Shown piece after piece: positions 51,317 through 58,489 of a stretch of 64,000 nucleotides of DNA. The notes under the pieces were generated by a model. The model searched no databases and was not told the origin of the DNA. It saw only the letters and a list, made by a program, of their open reading frames with translations. Source of the DNA: Streptomyces sp. NBC_00483. GTDB taxonomy: Bacteria; Actinomycetota; Actinomycetes; Streptomycetales; Streptomycetaceae. Numbering within the stretch: the first letter of the stretch is position 1; every line of letters begins with the position of its first letter. The position numbers and the translations under genes are program-made. Location of the stretch: positions 9,238,001-9,302,000 of the forward strand of contig NZ_CP107880.1 of assembly GCF_036013745.1 (NCBI RefSeq), in the 5' to 3' direction.

Positions 51317-52332
51317 CAGAGATTCTGCTTCTGGTCGTGGGGGTGGTGGAGGGGAGCGGTCGCGGTGAGTGCGGCGGCGCCGAGTACGGCCGCGTCCGCG
51401 CCGCCTCTCGGTGCCTGCGGCCTCAAGTGGCTTAGTAGCGGCAGAAGTTCACCCGTGAACGCGCGGTCCAGCGCGTCCCGGTACAGCGGACCGATCCGTG
51501 GTACGCCGCCCGCGACCACGACACGGTCGGGGCCGAGCGCGTTGGCGAGTCCGCCTAGGGCGCGCCCGGTCGCCGTCGCGCCGATCGTGATGGCACGGAG
51601 CGCGTCGTCGTCCCCGGCCGCCGCGCGCTCGGCGACCGTCTGCAGGCGGTCGACGGGCCGCCCGGTGAGCCGCTCGTACAGGGCCGTGATGCCGGGCCCC
51701 GAGGCGACGGCCTCCAGGTGTCCGCTCGCGCCGCAGGTGCACGGGAGCCCCGCGGCCTCGGGGCTCGGCAGGTGTCCGAGGTGGCCGGCGACGCCCGCGG
51801 CCCCGTGCAGCATCCGCCCGCCCGCGGCGACGGCGCCCCCGATTCCCGTACCGACGGCGACGAACAACAGCGTGGCGTCGCCGTCGAGCGCGGCGAGTTC
51901 GGGTCCGGCCGTGGCGCGTACGTCGTTGTCGCAGGCGACCGGGAGGCCGGTGCGGTCCGCGAGGCCGGCGCCGAGCGCGGTGCCCGCCCACCCGCGGATC
52001 GTGTCGGTCGAGGCGGTCACCATGCCCGTACGAGGGTTGATCACACCGGCCGCGGCGACACCGACGGCCCGCGCGCCGTGGTCGACGGACCGTGCCGCCT
52101 CGGCGAGGGCGTCGAGGACGGCAACGGGCCCCTCAGTGGCGGGTGTTGGGCGGGTGTGCCGGTCGAGTACGGACCCGTCCGGGGCCACCAGGGCGGCGTC
52201 GATCTTCGTGCCACCGAGGTCGAGCCCGATGACGGGACCGGACACGGGAAGGGGCCCGGTGCTCATCGGACCGGACGCGCCAAGGGGCCCGCTGCTCATC
52301 GGACCGGACACGGGAAGGGGGCCTGTGGTCAT
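51316..52332 (-). CDS. nanK: ROK-family N-acetylmannosamine kinase with a repetitive N-terminus
   Basis: A 338-residue ROK kinase. The ATP site is IGLDLGGTKIDAALV, the catalytic region CDNDVRA and VAVGTGIGG, and the zinc motif GHLGHLPSPEAAGLPCTCGASGHLE is close to the ROK consensus (read in two parts). It phosphorylates ManNAc made by NanA. Residues 1-33 come from three 33-bp repeats, each carrying its own ATG (52332, 52299, 52266). The last of these would give a conventional N-terminus just before VIGLDLGGTK, so the true start is uncertain. Confidence 0.88.
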   Translation of the reverse strand: MTTGPLPVSGPMSSGPLGASGPMSTGPLPVSGPVIGLDLGGTKIDAALVAPDGSVLDRHTRPTPATEGPVAVLDALAEAARSVDHGARAVGVAAAGVINPRTGMVTASTDTIRGWAGTALGAGLADRTGLPVACDNDVRATAGPELAALDGDATLLFVAVGTGIGGAVAAGGRMLHGAAGVAGHLGHLPSPEAAGLPCTCGASGHLEAVASGPGITALYERLTGRPVDRLQTVAERAAAGDDDALRAITIGATATGRALGGLANALGPDRVVVAGGVPRIGPLYRDALDRAFTGELLPLLSHLRPQAPRGGADAAVLGAAALTATAPLHHPHDQKQNL

Positions 52333-52341
52333 CGGACCGGC
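52237..52341. repeat. 33-bp tandem repeat at the nanK start
   Basis: ACCGGACNCG marks units at 52237, 52270, 52303 and (partial) 52336, exactly 33 bp apart. Each unit encodes 11 residues like TGPLPVSGPMS and contains a fresh ATG in the same frame. The array runs across the nanA stop, so the number of copies changes the nanK N-terminus without a frameshift. Confidence 0.8.
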
Positions 52342-53288
52342 GCGAGCCCGGCGGCCCGCAGGCGGGCGGCGATGCTCTCGACGGCCGCCTCGCCCAGCTG
52401 GATCTGCGGGAACGCGGTGTCGCCGTTGTCGATGACACCGAGCAGGCGCAGGGCGCCCTTGAAGGATCCGAGCGCCGACGAGCTGCGCCCCATGTCCCCC
52501 TCGGGACCGACATCGACGATGCCGAAGAGCTCGACGAGCCGCTCCTGCTCCTTCGCCGCAAGATCCCAGTCACCGGCGCGGGCGGCCTCGTAGAGACGTA
52601 CGTACGCGGCGGGATCCACGTTCCCGATACCCGGTACGACACCGTCCACCCCCGCCAACAGGGCCGCGTCCACGGTGAGTTCGGAGCCGGTGAGGATGCT
52701 GAAGTCGGGCGCGGGGCCGGTCTCCCTGCCGTGCCTGCCGCCCAGCTCGACGATCAGACGCCGCAGCCCGCCCTCGTCGCCACTGCTGTCCTTGACGCCC
52801 GCGAGCGTGCCGTCCTGCGCCAACTCCCGCAGTAGCGCGGCGGACAGCTTGCTGTGTACCGACACCGGCAGGTCGTACGCGAACAACGGCAGGTCGACAC
52901 GCGCGCGGATGCGCCGGAAGTGCCGGGCGATCTCCAGCGGGTGCGTGCGTGTGTAGAACGGTGCGGTGGCCACGAGCCCGTCGGCGCCCAGCTCCGCGGC
53001 CTTGGCGGCGTGGTCGAGGACGCGCGGCGTGGTGGTGTCGATGACACCGGCGAGCACCGGCACCCGGCCCGCGGCGGCGGACACCACCGTCTCCAGGACC
53101 GTGGCGCGCTGCGCGTCGGTGAGGTACGCGACCTCGCTCGTCGAGCCCAGCGCGAACAGGCCGTGCACGCCGCCGTCGACGAGGTGCTCGACGAGCCGGG
53201 ACAGAGAGGCGGTGTCGACGTCGCCCTGCGCGTCGAGCGGGGTGCAGACGGGCGGGACGACCCCGCGAAGAGGGCTGGTGAGAGGCAT
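52329..53288 (-). CDS. nanA: DapA-superfamily aldolase, N-acetylneuraminate lyase type
   Basis: A 319-residue class I aldolase-fold enzyme. The Schiff-base Lys is in LAGVKDSSGD, the catalytic Tyr in LFAYDLPVSV, and the carboxylate-binding loop appears as ALGSTSEVAYLT. DapA, KDG aldolase and NanA share this fold. The linked nanK, nanE and nanT genes point to sialic acid cleavage to ManNAc and pyruvate. The ATG at 53288 (MPLTSPLRG) has GGAG upstream. It overlaps nanK by 4 bp and is first in the operon. Confidence 0.82.
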   Translation of the reverse strand: MPLTSPLRGVVPPVCTPLDAQGDVDTASLSRLVEHLVDGGVHGLFALGSTSEVAYLTDAQRATVLETVVSAAAGRVPVLAGVIDTTTPRVLDHAAKAAELGADGLVATAPFYTRTHPLEIARHFRRIRARVDLPLFAYDLPVSVHSKLSAALLRELAQDGTLAGVKDSSGDEGGLRRLIVELGGRHGRETGPAPDFSILTGSELTVDAALLAGVDGVVPGIGNVDPAAYVRLYEAARAGDWDLAAKEQERLVELFGIVDVGPEGDMGRSSSALGSFKGALRLLGVIDNGDTAFPQIQLGEAAVESIAARLRAAGLAPVR

Positions 53289-53343
53289 TGCGGTTGCTCC
53301 AGTGCTGCTGCGGAGGTGTGGCGCAAGATCGGCCACGAGGTAA

Positions 53344-53363
53344 GACGTAAGATGTCTTACGTC
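53344..53363. promoter_or_regulatory. Perfect operator palindrome of the nan operon
   Basis: GACGTAAGA-TG-TCTTACGTC is a perfect 9-bp inverted repeat with a 2-bp centre, and GTAAGAC is repeated just to its left (53340). It lies 56 bp from the nanA start and 123 bp from the divergent FadR-type gene, a typical place for autoregulation and nan repression. Confidence 0.8.
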
Positions 53364-53486
53364 AGGCGTCACCATAGACTCAGCTGGGCGCCACAGGTCA
53401 AGAGCGTCGTGAGTCACACCGGGAATTACGCCGGGAAGCAACACCGGGTCGTCACATCACGCCCGGCCGATCGGAAGGAGTCGTCG

Positions 53487-54203
53487 GTGGCCCGCACCAC
53501 GCTGACCGCGGACGTGCAGGAGAGCATCAAGCAGCTGATCCTGGAGCGCGGTCTCGCGCCGGGCAGCCCGCTGCCGCCCGAGGGCGAGCTGGCGGAGCTC
53601 TTCGACGTCAGCCGGGTCTCGCTGCGCGAAGCGCTCAAGGCGCTGCAGGCCTTGCAGGTCATCGAGATCCGGCGCGGCTCCGGCACCTTCGTGGGCTCGC
53701 TCTCCCTCGACCCCTTCGTGAAGGGCCTGGCCTTCCGTGCGGCCGTGCGGCACCGCAACGGGGAGCCGAGTCTGTACGAACTCATGCGGGTGCGCGAGGC
53801 GTTGGAGGCGGGACTGATCGAGAGCGTGGCGGCGTCCGTGCCCGAGGAGGACCTGGCTGCGCTGCGCGGGATCGTCGCGGACATGGAGAAGGAGGCGGAG
53901 TCGGGGCGCGTCGCACGGGCCACGGATCGCGCCTTCCATGTGGCGCTCTACCGCTCCCTCGACAACTACCTGCTCAGCGAGGTGCTCGACGCGTTCTGGG
54001 CGGCCATGGACCAGGTCCGCGACGACGTCGGCGACAGCCACCAGGTGGGTGCCATCACGGCCGCCCACCACAAGGCGATCGTCGAGGCCCTGGCCGCGGG
54101 GGACGGGCCCCGCGCGGCGGCGGCGATGCGTACGCACTTCGACGGCATCCGGGAGCGGCTTGCGCCGGGTGGCGTGGCCGCCGCCGCCCGACCGGTGGGC
54201 TGA
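53487..54203 (+). CDS. GntR/FadR-family regulator of the nan operon
   Basis: A 238-residue regulator: winged helix LPPEGELAELFDVSRVSLREALKAL in two parts, then an FCD domain with DRAFHVALYRSLDN and AHHKAIVEAL supplying potential metal-binding residues. GTG 53487 has GGAAGGAG 6 nt upstream; the longer open frame is antisense to nanA. It is divergent from nanA across a perfect palindrome and thus acts in the place of NanR. Its stop is the end of the first unit of a 23-bp direct repeat. Confidence 0.88.
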   Translation: MARTTLTADVQESIKQLILERGLAPGSPLPPEGELAELFDVSRVSLREALKALQALQVIEIRRGSGTFVGSLSLDPFVKGLAFRAAVRHRNGEPSLYELMRVREALEAGLIESVAASVPEEDLAALRGIVADMEKEAESGRVARATDRAFHVALYRSLDNYLLSEVLDAFWAAMDQVRDDVGDSHQVGAITAAHHKAIVEALAAGDGPRAAAAMRTHFDGIRERLAPGGVAAAARPVG

Positions 54204-54226
54204 CCGCCGCCCGGCCGGTGGGTCGG
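54181..54226 (+). repeat. 23-bp duplication across a regulator stop codon
   Basis: CCGCCGCCCGACCGGTGGGC plus TGA (54181-54203) is followed directly by CCGCCGCCCGGCCGGTGGGT plus CGG (54204-54226). The first unit ends exactly on the stop codon. The second is non-coding and has lost it. Confidence 0.8.
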
Positions 54227-54237
54227 AGCAAGGCCCG

Positions 54238-55110
54238 TCAGTCGCGGGGGCCGGCCCCCTTCTCGTACCGGCCCCGCAGGTCCTCCCAGAAACCGAGCCC
54301 GACGGACTCGAACAGCCCGCGCACCGGCAGCTGTCCGGCGGTGTCGAGGTCGCCGGACGCCGCGCGGGCCAGCGCGTCGCGCATCGCGGCCGCGGCGCTG
54401 CCGACGTTGAGGAGGGGCATGATGACCAGCGCGTATCCGGCCTCGCGCAGCACATCGAGCCCCGCGTCGGGTGTCTTGCCGCCGGGGACGAGGTTGAAGA
54501 GCGCGGGCGCGGCGACCTCGGACGGCACCCGCCGCACCTCCTCCATCGTCTGCGGCGCCTCGACGAACACCATGTCCGCGCCCGCCTCCACGTACCGGTT
54601 GACCCGGCGCACGGCCTCGTCGAAGCCGTGCGTGGCGCGGCAGTCGGTGCGGGCGATGAGGACGGTGCCGGGGTCGCGGCGCGCCTCGGCCGCCGCCTCG
54701 ATCTTCGCGGCGAACTCCCCGGCGTCCACTACGCGCTTGGCGTCGAGATGCCCGCAGCGCTTGGGGAACTCCTGGTCCTCCAGCTGGATCGCGGCGACGC
54801 CCGCGCTCTCGTAGAGCTGGACGGTTCGGTACGTGTGCGTGAAGTCGCCGAACCCGGTGTCCGCGTCGGCGATCAGCGGGATGTCCAACACCCCTGCGAG
54901 CAGCCCGGCCTGACGCACCATCTCGGTCTGCGTGGCGAGCCCGATGTCCGGCAGCCCGTTCGCGGCGGCCACGGCCGCCCCCGACATATAGGCCGCGCGG
55001 AATCCGGCGCCCGCGGTCAGCGACGCCGACAACCCGTCGTACACACCGGGCGCCAGCACAGCCGACCGCTCGCGCAGGATCTCGCGCAGCCGATTCCGTG
55101 TGTCCGTCAT
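54238..55110 (-). CDS. Isocitrate lyase/PEP mutase family enzyme
   Basis: A 290-residue barrel of the ICL/PEPM superfamily, which makes or breaks C-C or C-P bonds next to a carboxylate. Visible are ADADTGFGD (metal binding), the catalytic loop EFPKRCGHLDAKRVV with KRCGH, and VLIARTDCRA. Length and motifs resemble 2-methylisocitrate lyase and oxaloacetate-hydrolase-like members, and the specific substrate is open. The gene is alone, convergent with the nan regulator, so a metabolic link to sialate or amide catabolism is unproven. Confidence 0.85.
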   Translation of the reverse strand: MTDTRNRLREILRERSAVLAPGVYDGLSASLTAGAGFRAAYMSGAAVAAANGLPDIGLATQTEMVRQAGLLAGVLDIPLIADADTGFGDFTHTYRTVQLYESAGVAAIQLEDQEFPKRCGHLDAKRVVDAGEFAAKIEAAAEARRDPGTVLIARTDCRATHGFDEAVRRVNRYVEAGADMVFVEAPQTMEEVRRVPSEVAAPALFNLVPGGKTPDAGLDVLREAGYALVIMPLLNVGSAAAAMRDALARAASGDLDTAGQLPVRGLFESVGLGFWEDLRGRYEKGAGPRD

Positions 55111-55132
55111 GAGTCTGCCTCCACCGGGTTGG

Positions 55133-55162
55133 TTCCTCGTTCGAGATCAATTCCTCATTCGA
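55133..55162. repeat. Pair of 12-bp direct repeats upstream of the ICL-family gene
   Basis: TTCCTCGTTCGA (55133-55144) and TTCCTCATTCGA (55151-55162) are 18 bp apart, 23 bp upstream of the start at 55110. Repeats spaced near two helical turns could be an activator or repressor site. Confidence 0.45.
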
Positions 55163-55199
55163 CCCTCCGAGCGCCCGCGGGGGAAGTGGGCGACGACTG

Positions 55200-56117
55200 T
55201 CAGTGCGAGGGCCGCTGTGCGTCGGCCGGGACGGGGGAGAGCCGGTAGGTGCCGTCGTGGGTGACGACGTGGCCCGCCGTGGGCGGGGCGAAGTGGGTGC
55301 CCAGGACGAGCGTGTCCGTGCCCGCGAGCGAGTCGAGCAGCGCGCGGCGCGAGGTCTCGGACCGGTGCGGGTCGATGTCGACGCAGGCGCCGATGGCGGG
55401 GTGGGCGAGCTGTACGGGGTGGTGGACGCAGTCGCCGGTGATGACCGCCGTACCGCCGTGGCCGGTGAGCTCGACGGCCACGTGGCCGGGGGTGTGTCCC
55501 GGCGTGGGGAGCAGGCGCAGGCCGGGGGCGACGGTGAGCCCCTCGGCGGGGACGTCGACGAGGTCGAGCAGGCCCGCCTCCTCCACCGGGAGCACGGAGT
55601 CCCGGAACATCTGCTCGCGCGCCTCGTCCATCTCGTACGCGGCCCAGAACTCCCGCTCCGTGCGGGAGGTCAGGTAGCGGGCGCGGGGGAAGGTGGGGAC
55701 CCAATCGCCGTTCACCATGCGGGTGTTCCAGCCGACGTGGTCGGCGTGCAGGTGAGTGAGGATCACCAGGTCGACCGAGTCCGGGGGGAATCCGGCGGCG
55801 GTGAGTGTGCGCAGGTAATCGGTGTTCAGGTCGCGCCAGGCGGGGTTGGCCCGTTCCTTGCCGTTGCCGATACCGGTGTCGACGAGGACGCGCAGTCCGC
55901 CGACGGTGAAGGCGAAGGTGTGGCTGTCGATACGGAGGGTGCCCTCGGCGTCGGCGAAGTCGGGCCGCAGCCAGTCCTGTTGGGCGACGAGGTCCGGTGT
56001 GGCGTCGGGCAGCAGCCACGGTCCCGTGGCGGGCGGAAGAGGTGTCTCGTCGATGCGGTGGACGGTGATGTCACCGACGGTCCAGGAAGGGGTGGTGGTC
56101 GCGGGAGTGGTGGCCAT
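55200..56117 (-). CDS. Metallo-beta-lactamase-fold hydrolase
   Basis: A 305-residue MBL-fold protein. The dinuclear metal motif is LTHLHADHVGW, with further ligands in LLPTPGHTPGH, VITGDCVHHP and LGTHFAPP. The family includes lactonases and other esterase-like hydrolases, and the overall pattern resembles quorum-quenching-type lactonases. It is divergent from the AtzG-like and amidase pair, with a TetR-type operator in the promoter, so it may act on a lactone or amide in the same pathway. Confidence 0.87.
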   Translation of the reverse strand: MATTPATTTPSWTVGDITVHRIDETPLPPATGPWLLPDATPDLVAQQDWLRPDFADAEGTLRIDSHTFAFTVGGLRVLVDTGIGNGKERANPAWRDLNTDYLRTLTAAGFPPDSVDLVILTHLHADHVGWNTRMVNGDWVPTFPRARYLTSRTEREFWAAYEMDEAREQMFRDSVLPVEEAGLLDLVDVPAEGLTVAPGLRLLPTPGHTPGHVAVELTGHGGTAVITGDCVHHPVQLAHPAIGACVDIDPHRSETSRRALLDSLAGTDTLVLGTHFAPPTAGHVVTHDGTYRLSPVPADAQRPSH

Positions 56118-56151
56118 GAGGGTCCGTCCTTCGAGGTGGCGCTCAACGCTA

Positions 56152-56218
56152 AAAGCAACGTGTTTGCTTTAGTGGATCTTAGGGGCTACGGTCCACTAAC
56201 GCAAACGATTGGCGTTTG
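56152..56218. promoter_or_regulatory. Two inverted repeats in the MBL/amidase divergent promoter
   Basis: AAAGCAA-CGTGT-TTGCTTT (56152-56170) and CAAACG-ATTGG-CGTTTG (56202-56218) are perfect inverted repeats with 5-bp centres. The stretch GCAACGTGTTTGCTTTA (56155-56171) matches 14 of 17 bases of GCAATGTTTTCGCTTTA at 57865, directly upstream of the TetR gene. The TetR protein probably controls both directions here. Confidence 0.75.
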
Positions 56219-56239
56219 TGGAGCTAGGAGGAACCGTCC

Positions 56240-56416
56240 ATGTCCGATGTCGACCGGCAGGCCGCCGTCGCGGCCACCGCCGACCACATCCGCTCCGTCG
56301 TCGCGGTCCTGCGGGAGCTGGAATTCGGGGACACCCCGCCCGCCCTCGCCTACCGCGCGGAACGACAGGAAACCTCGGAACGCTCGGAACAGGAGAAGCC
56401 CGTTGCAGCCGTATGA
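56240..56416 (+). CDS. AtzG-like small protein paired with an amidase
   Basis: A 58-residue protein (starts MSDVDRQAAVAATADHIRSV) with a helical core and a C-terminal PALAYRAER. It resembles AtzG/DUF4089 proteins that form a complex with the AtzE amidase and, in s-triazine catabolism, mimic part of the transamidosome. AGGAGGA precedes the ATG. Its 3' end overlaps the amidase by 14 bp, so the two are co-translated. Confidence 0.75.
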   Translation: MSDVDRQAAVAATADHIRSVVAVLRELEFGDTPPALAYRAERQETSERSEQEKPVAAV

Positions 56417-57794
56417 GATGTCCCTGAGTCGGGCCGCCGAGGCGATCGGGGAGCGGCAGTTGTCCCCCATCGAATTGGTGGACTCGGTCCTGAGTCGCAT
56501 CGCGCAGGTGGAGCCGGACCTCGGTGCCTACGTCACCGTCACCGCCGAACGGGCTCGCGAGGCGGCACGCGACGCCGAGCGCGACCTGTCGGCCGGCCGG
56601 CATCGAGGCGCGCTGCACGGAGTCCCCATGGGGCTCAAGGACCTGATCGACGTCGCGGGCGTGGCGACAACGGCCAGCTCCCGGGTGCGCGACGGACATC
56701 GTGCGCGGACCGACAGTGCGGTCGCCGCCCGCCTGGCGGAGGCCGGCGCCGTACTGCTGGGCAAGACGCACACGCACGAGTTCGCCTACGGCCTGACCAC
56801 CCCGCAGACCAGCAACGCCTGGGATCGCGGTCGGGTCGCCGGGGGTTCCAGCGGCGGATCCGCCGTCGCCGTCGCCTCCGGCATGGCGACCTACGCGCTG
56901 GGTACCGACACGGGCGGTTCGATCCGCGTGCCCGCCGCGCTCAACGGTGTCGTCGGCCTGAAGCCGACCTACGGCCTCGTCCCCCGCCGTGGTGTCACCT
57001 CCCTGTCCTGGTCGCTGGACCACGTAGGGCCGATCGCCCGTACCGTCGAGGACGCGGCGCATGTCCTGGGCGCGCTGGTCGGGCACGACCCGGACGACCC
57101 GGCCTCGCTCAGTGCCCCGTCCACGGACTACCGGCCGGGGCCGGGCGCGAGCCTCGCGGGGCTGCGCGTCGGGGTGCCGCGCACCTACTACTTCGACCAC
57201 GTCCAGCCCGAGGTGGAGGCCGAAGTCCGGCGCGCCATCGGACAGTTGGCGGACCTCGGCGCCAGACTCGTCGAGATCGACATCCCGATGGCCCGGTACG
57301 TACAGGCCACGCAGTGGGGGCTGATGGTCCCCGAGGCGACCGCGTACCACGAGGGCACCCTGCGTACGGTCCCCGAGCTCTACCAGGCGGACGTCCGCAC
57401 CCTCCTCGAAGCCGGTGAGCTGATGCCCGCCGGGGACTACCTGCGCGCCCAGCGCTCCCGGGCGCTGATGCGGGAGGAGTGGGCCCGCGTGCTGCGGCAG
57501 GTCGACGTGGTCGCCGCCCCCGCCGTCCCGGCGACCGCCGTCGAGGCCTCCCAGGAGACGATCACCTGGGCCGACGGCACGGTGGAGGCGGTCTCCGACG
57601 CCTACGTACGCCTGTCGTCCCCGGCCAACATCACCGGGATACCGTCCCTGTCCGTACCGGTCGGCCACGACACGGCCGGACTGCCCATCGGCATGCAGCT
57701 GCTCGGCCGCCCCCTCGGCGAACGCACTCTCCTGCGGGTCGGACACGCCTACGAGCAGACCCGGCCCGCTCGTGCGCTCGCGCAGGCGGCGTGA
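56403..57794 (+). CDS. Amidase-signature hydrolase, AtzE type
   Basis: A 463-residue amidase with the Ser-Ser-Lys triad in place: Lys in MGLKDLIDVAG, the cis-Ser in TDTGGSIRVPAA and the nucleophile Ser region GGSSGGSAVAVASG. The start is probably TTG 56403 (AGGAG 7 nt upstream); ATG 56418 is an alternative. Pairing with an AtzG-like protein suggests a carboxybiuret- or ureide-type amide, but no other triazine or cyanurate genes are near. The stop lies at the start of a 23-bp repeat. Confidence 0.85.
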   Translation: MQPYEMSLSRAAEAIGERQLSPIELVDSVLSRIAQVEPDLGAYVTVTAERAREAARDAERDLSAGRHRGALHGVPMGLKDLIDVAGVATTASSRVRDGHRARTDSAVAARLAEAGAVLLGKTHTHEFAYGLTTPQTSNAWDRGRVAGGSSGGSAVAVASGMATYALGTDTGGSIRVPAALNGVVGLKPTYGLVPRRGVTSLSWSLDHVGPIARTVEDAAHVLGALVGHDPDDPASLSAPSTDYRPGPGASLAGLRVGVPRTYYFDHVQPEVEAEVRRAIGQLADLGARLVEIDIPMARYVQATQWGLMVPEATAYHEGTLRTVPELYQADVRTLLEAGELMPAGDYLRAQRSRALMREEWARVLRQVDVVAAPAVPATAVEASQETITWADGTVEAVSDAYVRLSSPANITGIPSLSVPVGHDTAGLPIGMQLLGRPLGERTLLRVGHAYEQTRPARALAQAA

Positions 57795-57851
57795 TGAGGA
57801 AGCCGCAGACCCCTGGATGAGGAAGCCGCAGACCCTTGGATGAGTGAGCCC
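57793..57851 (+). repeat. 23-bp tandem repeat at the amidase stop
   Basis: GATGAGGAAGCCGCAGACCC begins units at 57793 and 57816, and a partial unit begins at 57839, all 23 bp apart. The first unit overlaps the last two bases of the amidase TGA stop. The array ends 14 bp before the TetR operator. Confidence 0.8.
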
Positions 57852-57864
57852 CGGACTCCTAGAC

Positions 57865-57885
57865 GCAATGTTTTCGCTTTAGCAT
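57865..57885 (+). promoter_or_regulatory. TetR gene promoter with operator
   Basis: GCAATGTTTTCGCTTTA (57865-57881) matches the site in the MBL/amidase promoter and overlaps the -10 box TAGCAT (57880-57885). The box ends 7 nt before the chosen TetR start. Overlap of site and -10 indicates autorepression. No strong -35 is seen. Confidence 0.7.
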
Positions 57886-57892
57886 GGGTCCC

Positions 57893-58453
57893 ATGAGCAG
57901 GCAGATGGCACGTCCCGGTGGGCGCAGCGCCCGGGTCCAGGCGGCGGTGCACGAGGCCGTCCGCGAACTCGCCGCCGAGGTGGGCCGGGACGCGGTGACG
58001 GTGCCGATGGTCGCCCAGCGTGCGGGCGTGACACCGTCGACGATCTACCGGCGCTGGGGCGACCTTCAGGCGCTGCTGTCCGACGTGGCGGTCGAGCGGC
58101 TGCGGCCCGAAACGGAGCCGAAGGACCACGGTGCCCTCTCCTCCGACCTGACCGTATGGGCCGAGCAGTTCCTCGACGAGATGGCCTCGCCCGCCGGACG
58201 CGCCTACATTCGCGACGCCCTGCTCGGCGACCCGGACGGCAGCAACGCCGGCCAGTGCTCCGCCTACGCCGCCGAACAGATCGACGTCGTCCTCGCCCGC
58301 GCGAAGGGGCGCGGGGAGAGGACACCCGATGTCGAGACGGTCATCGATCGCGTCGTCGCGCCCCTCATGTACCGGATCCTCTTCCGCCCGGACGGAATCG
58401 ACGCCGCGTACGCCCGTCGCCTCGTGGCCGAGGTACTCGGCGCGATCGGCTGA
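57893..58453 (+). CDS. TetR-family repressor of the amidase/MBL genes
   Basis: A 186-residue regulator with the helix-turn-helix TVPMVAQRAGVTPSTIYRRW and a C-terminal domain of the TetR type common in streptomycetes (LYSDLTVWAEQF-like segment SSDLTVWAEQFLDEM). ATG 57893 (MSRQMARPG) is preferred to ATG 57884 because the latter overlaps the -10 box and the former gives the 7-nt spacing of leaderless genes in this window. It lies downstream of the amidase and shares an operator sequence with its promoter. Confidence 0.87.
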   Translation: MSRQMARPGGRSARVQAAVHEAVRELAAEVGRDAVTVPMVAQRAGVTPSTIYRRWGDLQALLSDVAVERLRPETEPKDHGALSSDLTVWAEQFLDEMASPAGRAYIRDALLGDPDGSNAGQCSAYAAEQIDVVLARAKGRGERTPDVETVIDRVVAPLMYRILFRPDGIDAAYARRLVAEVLGAIG

Positions 58454-58489
58454 CATTGGGGCGCGGGCACCCCGCCGGCGCCGTCCCCT

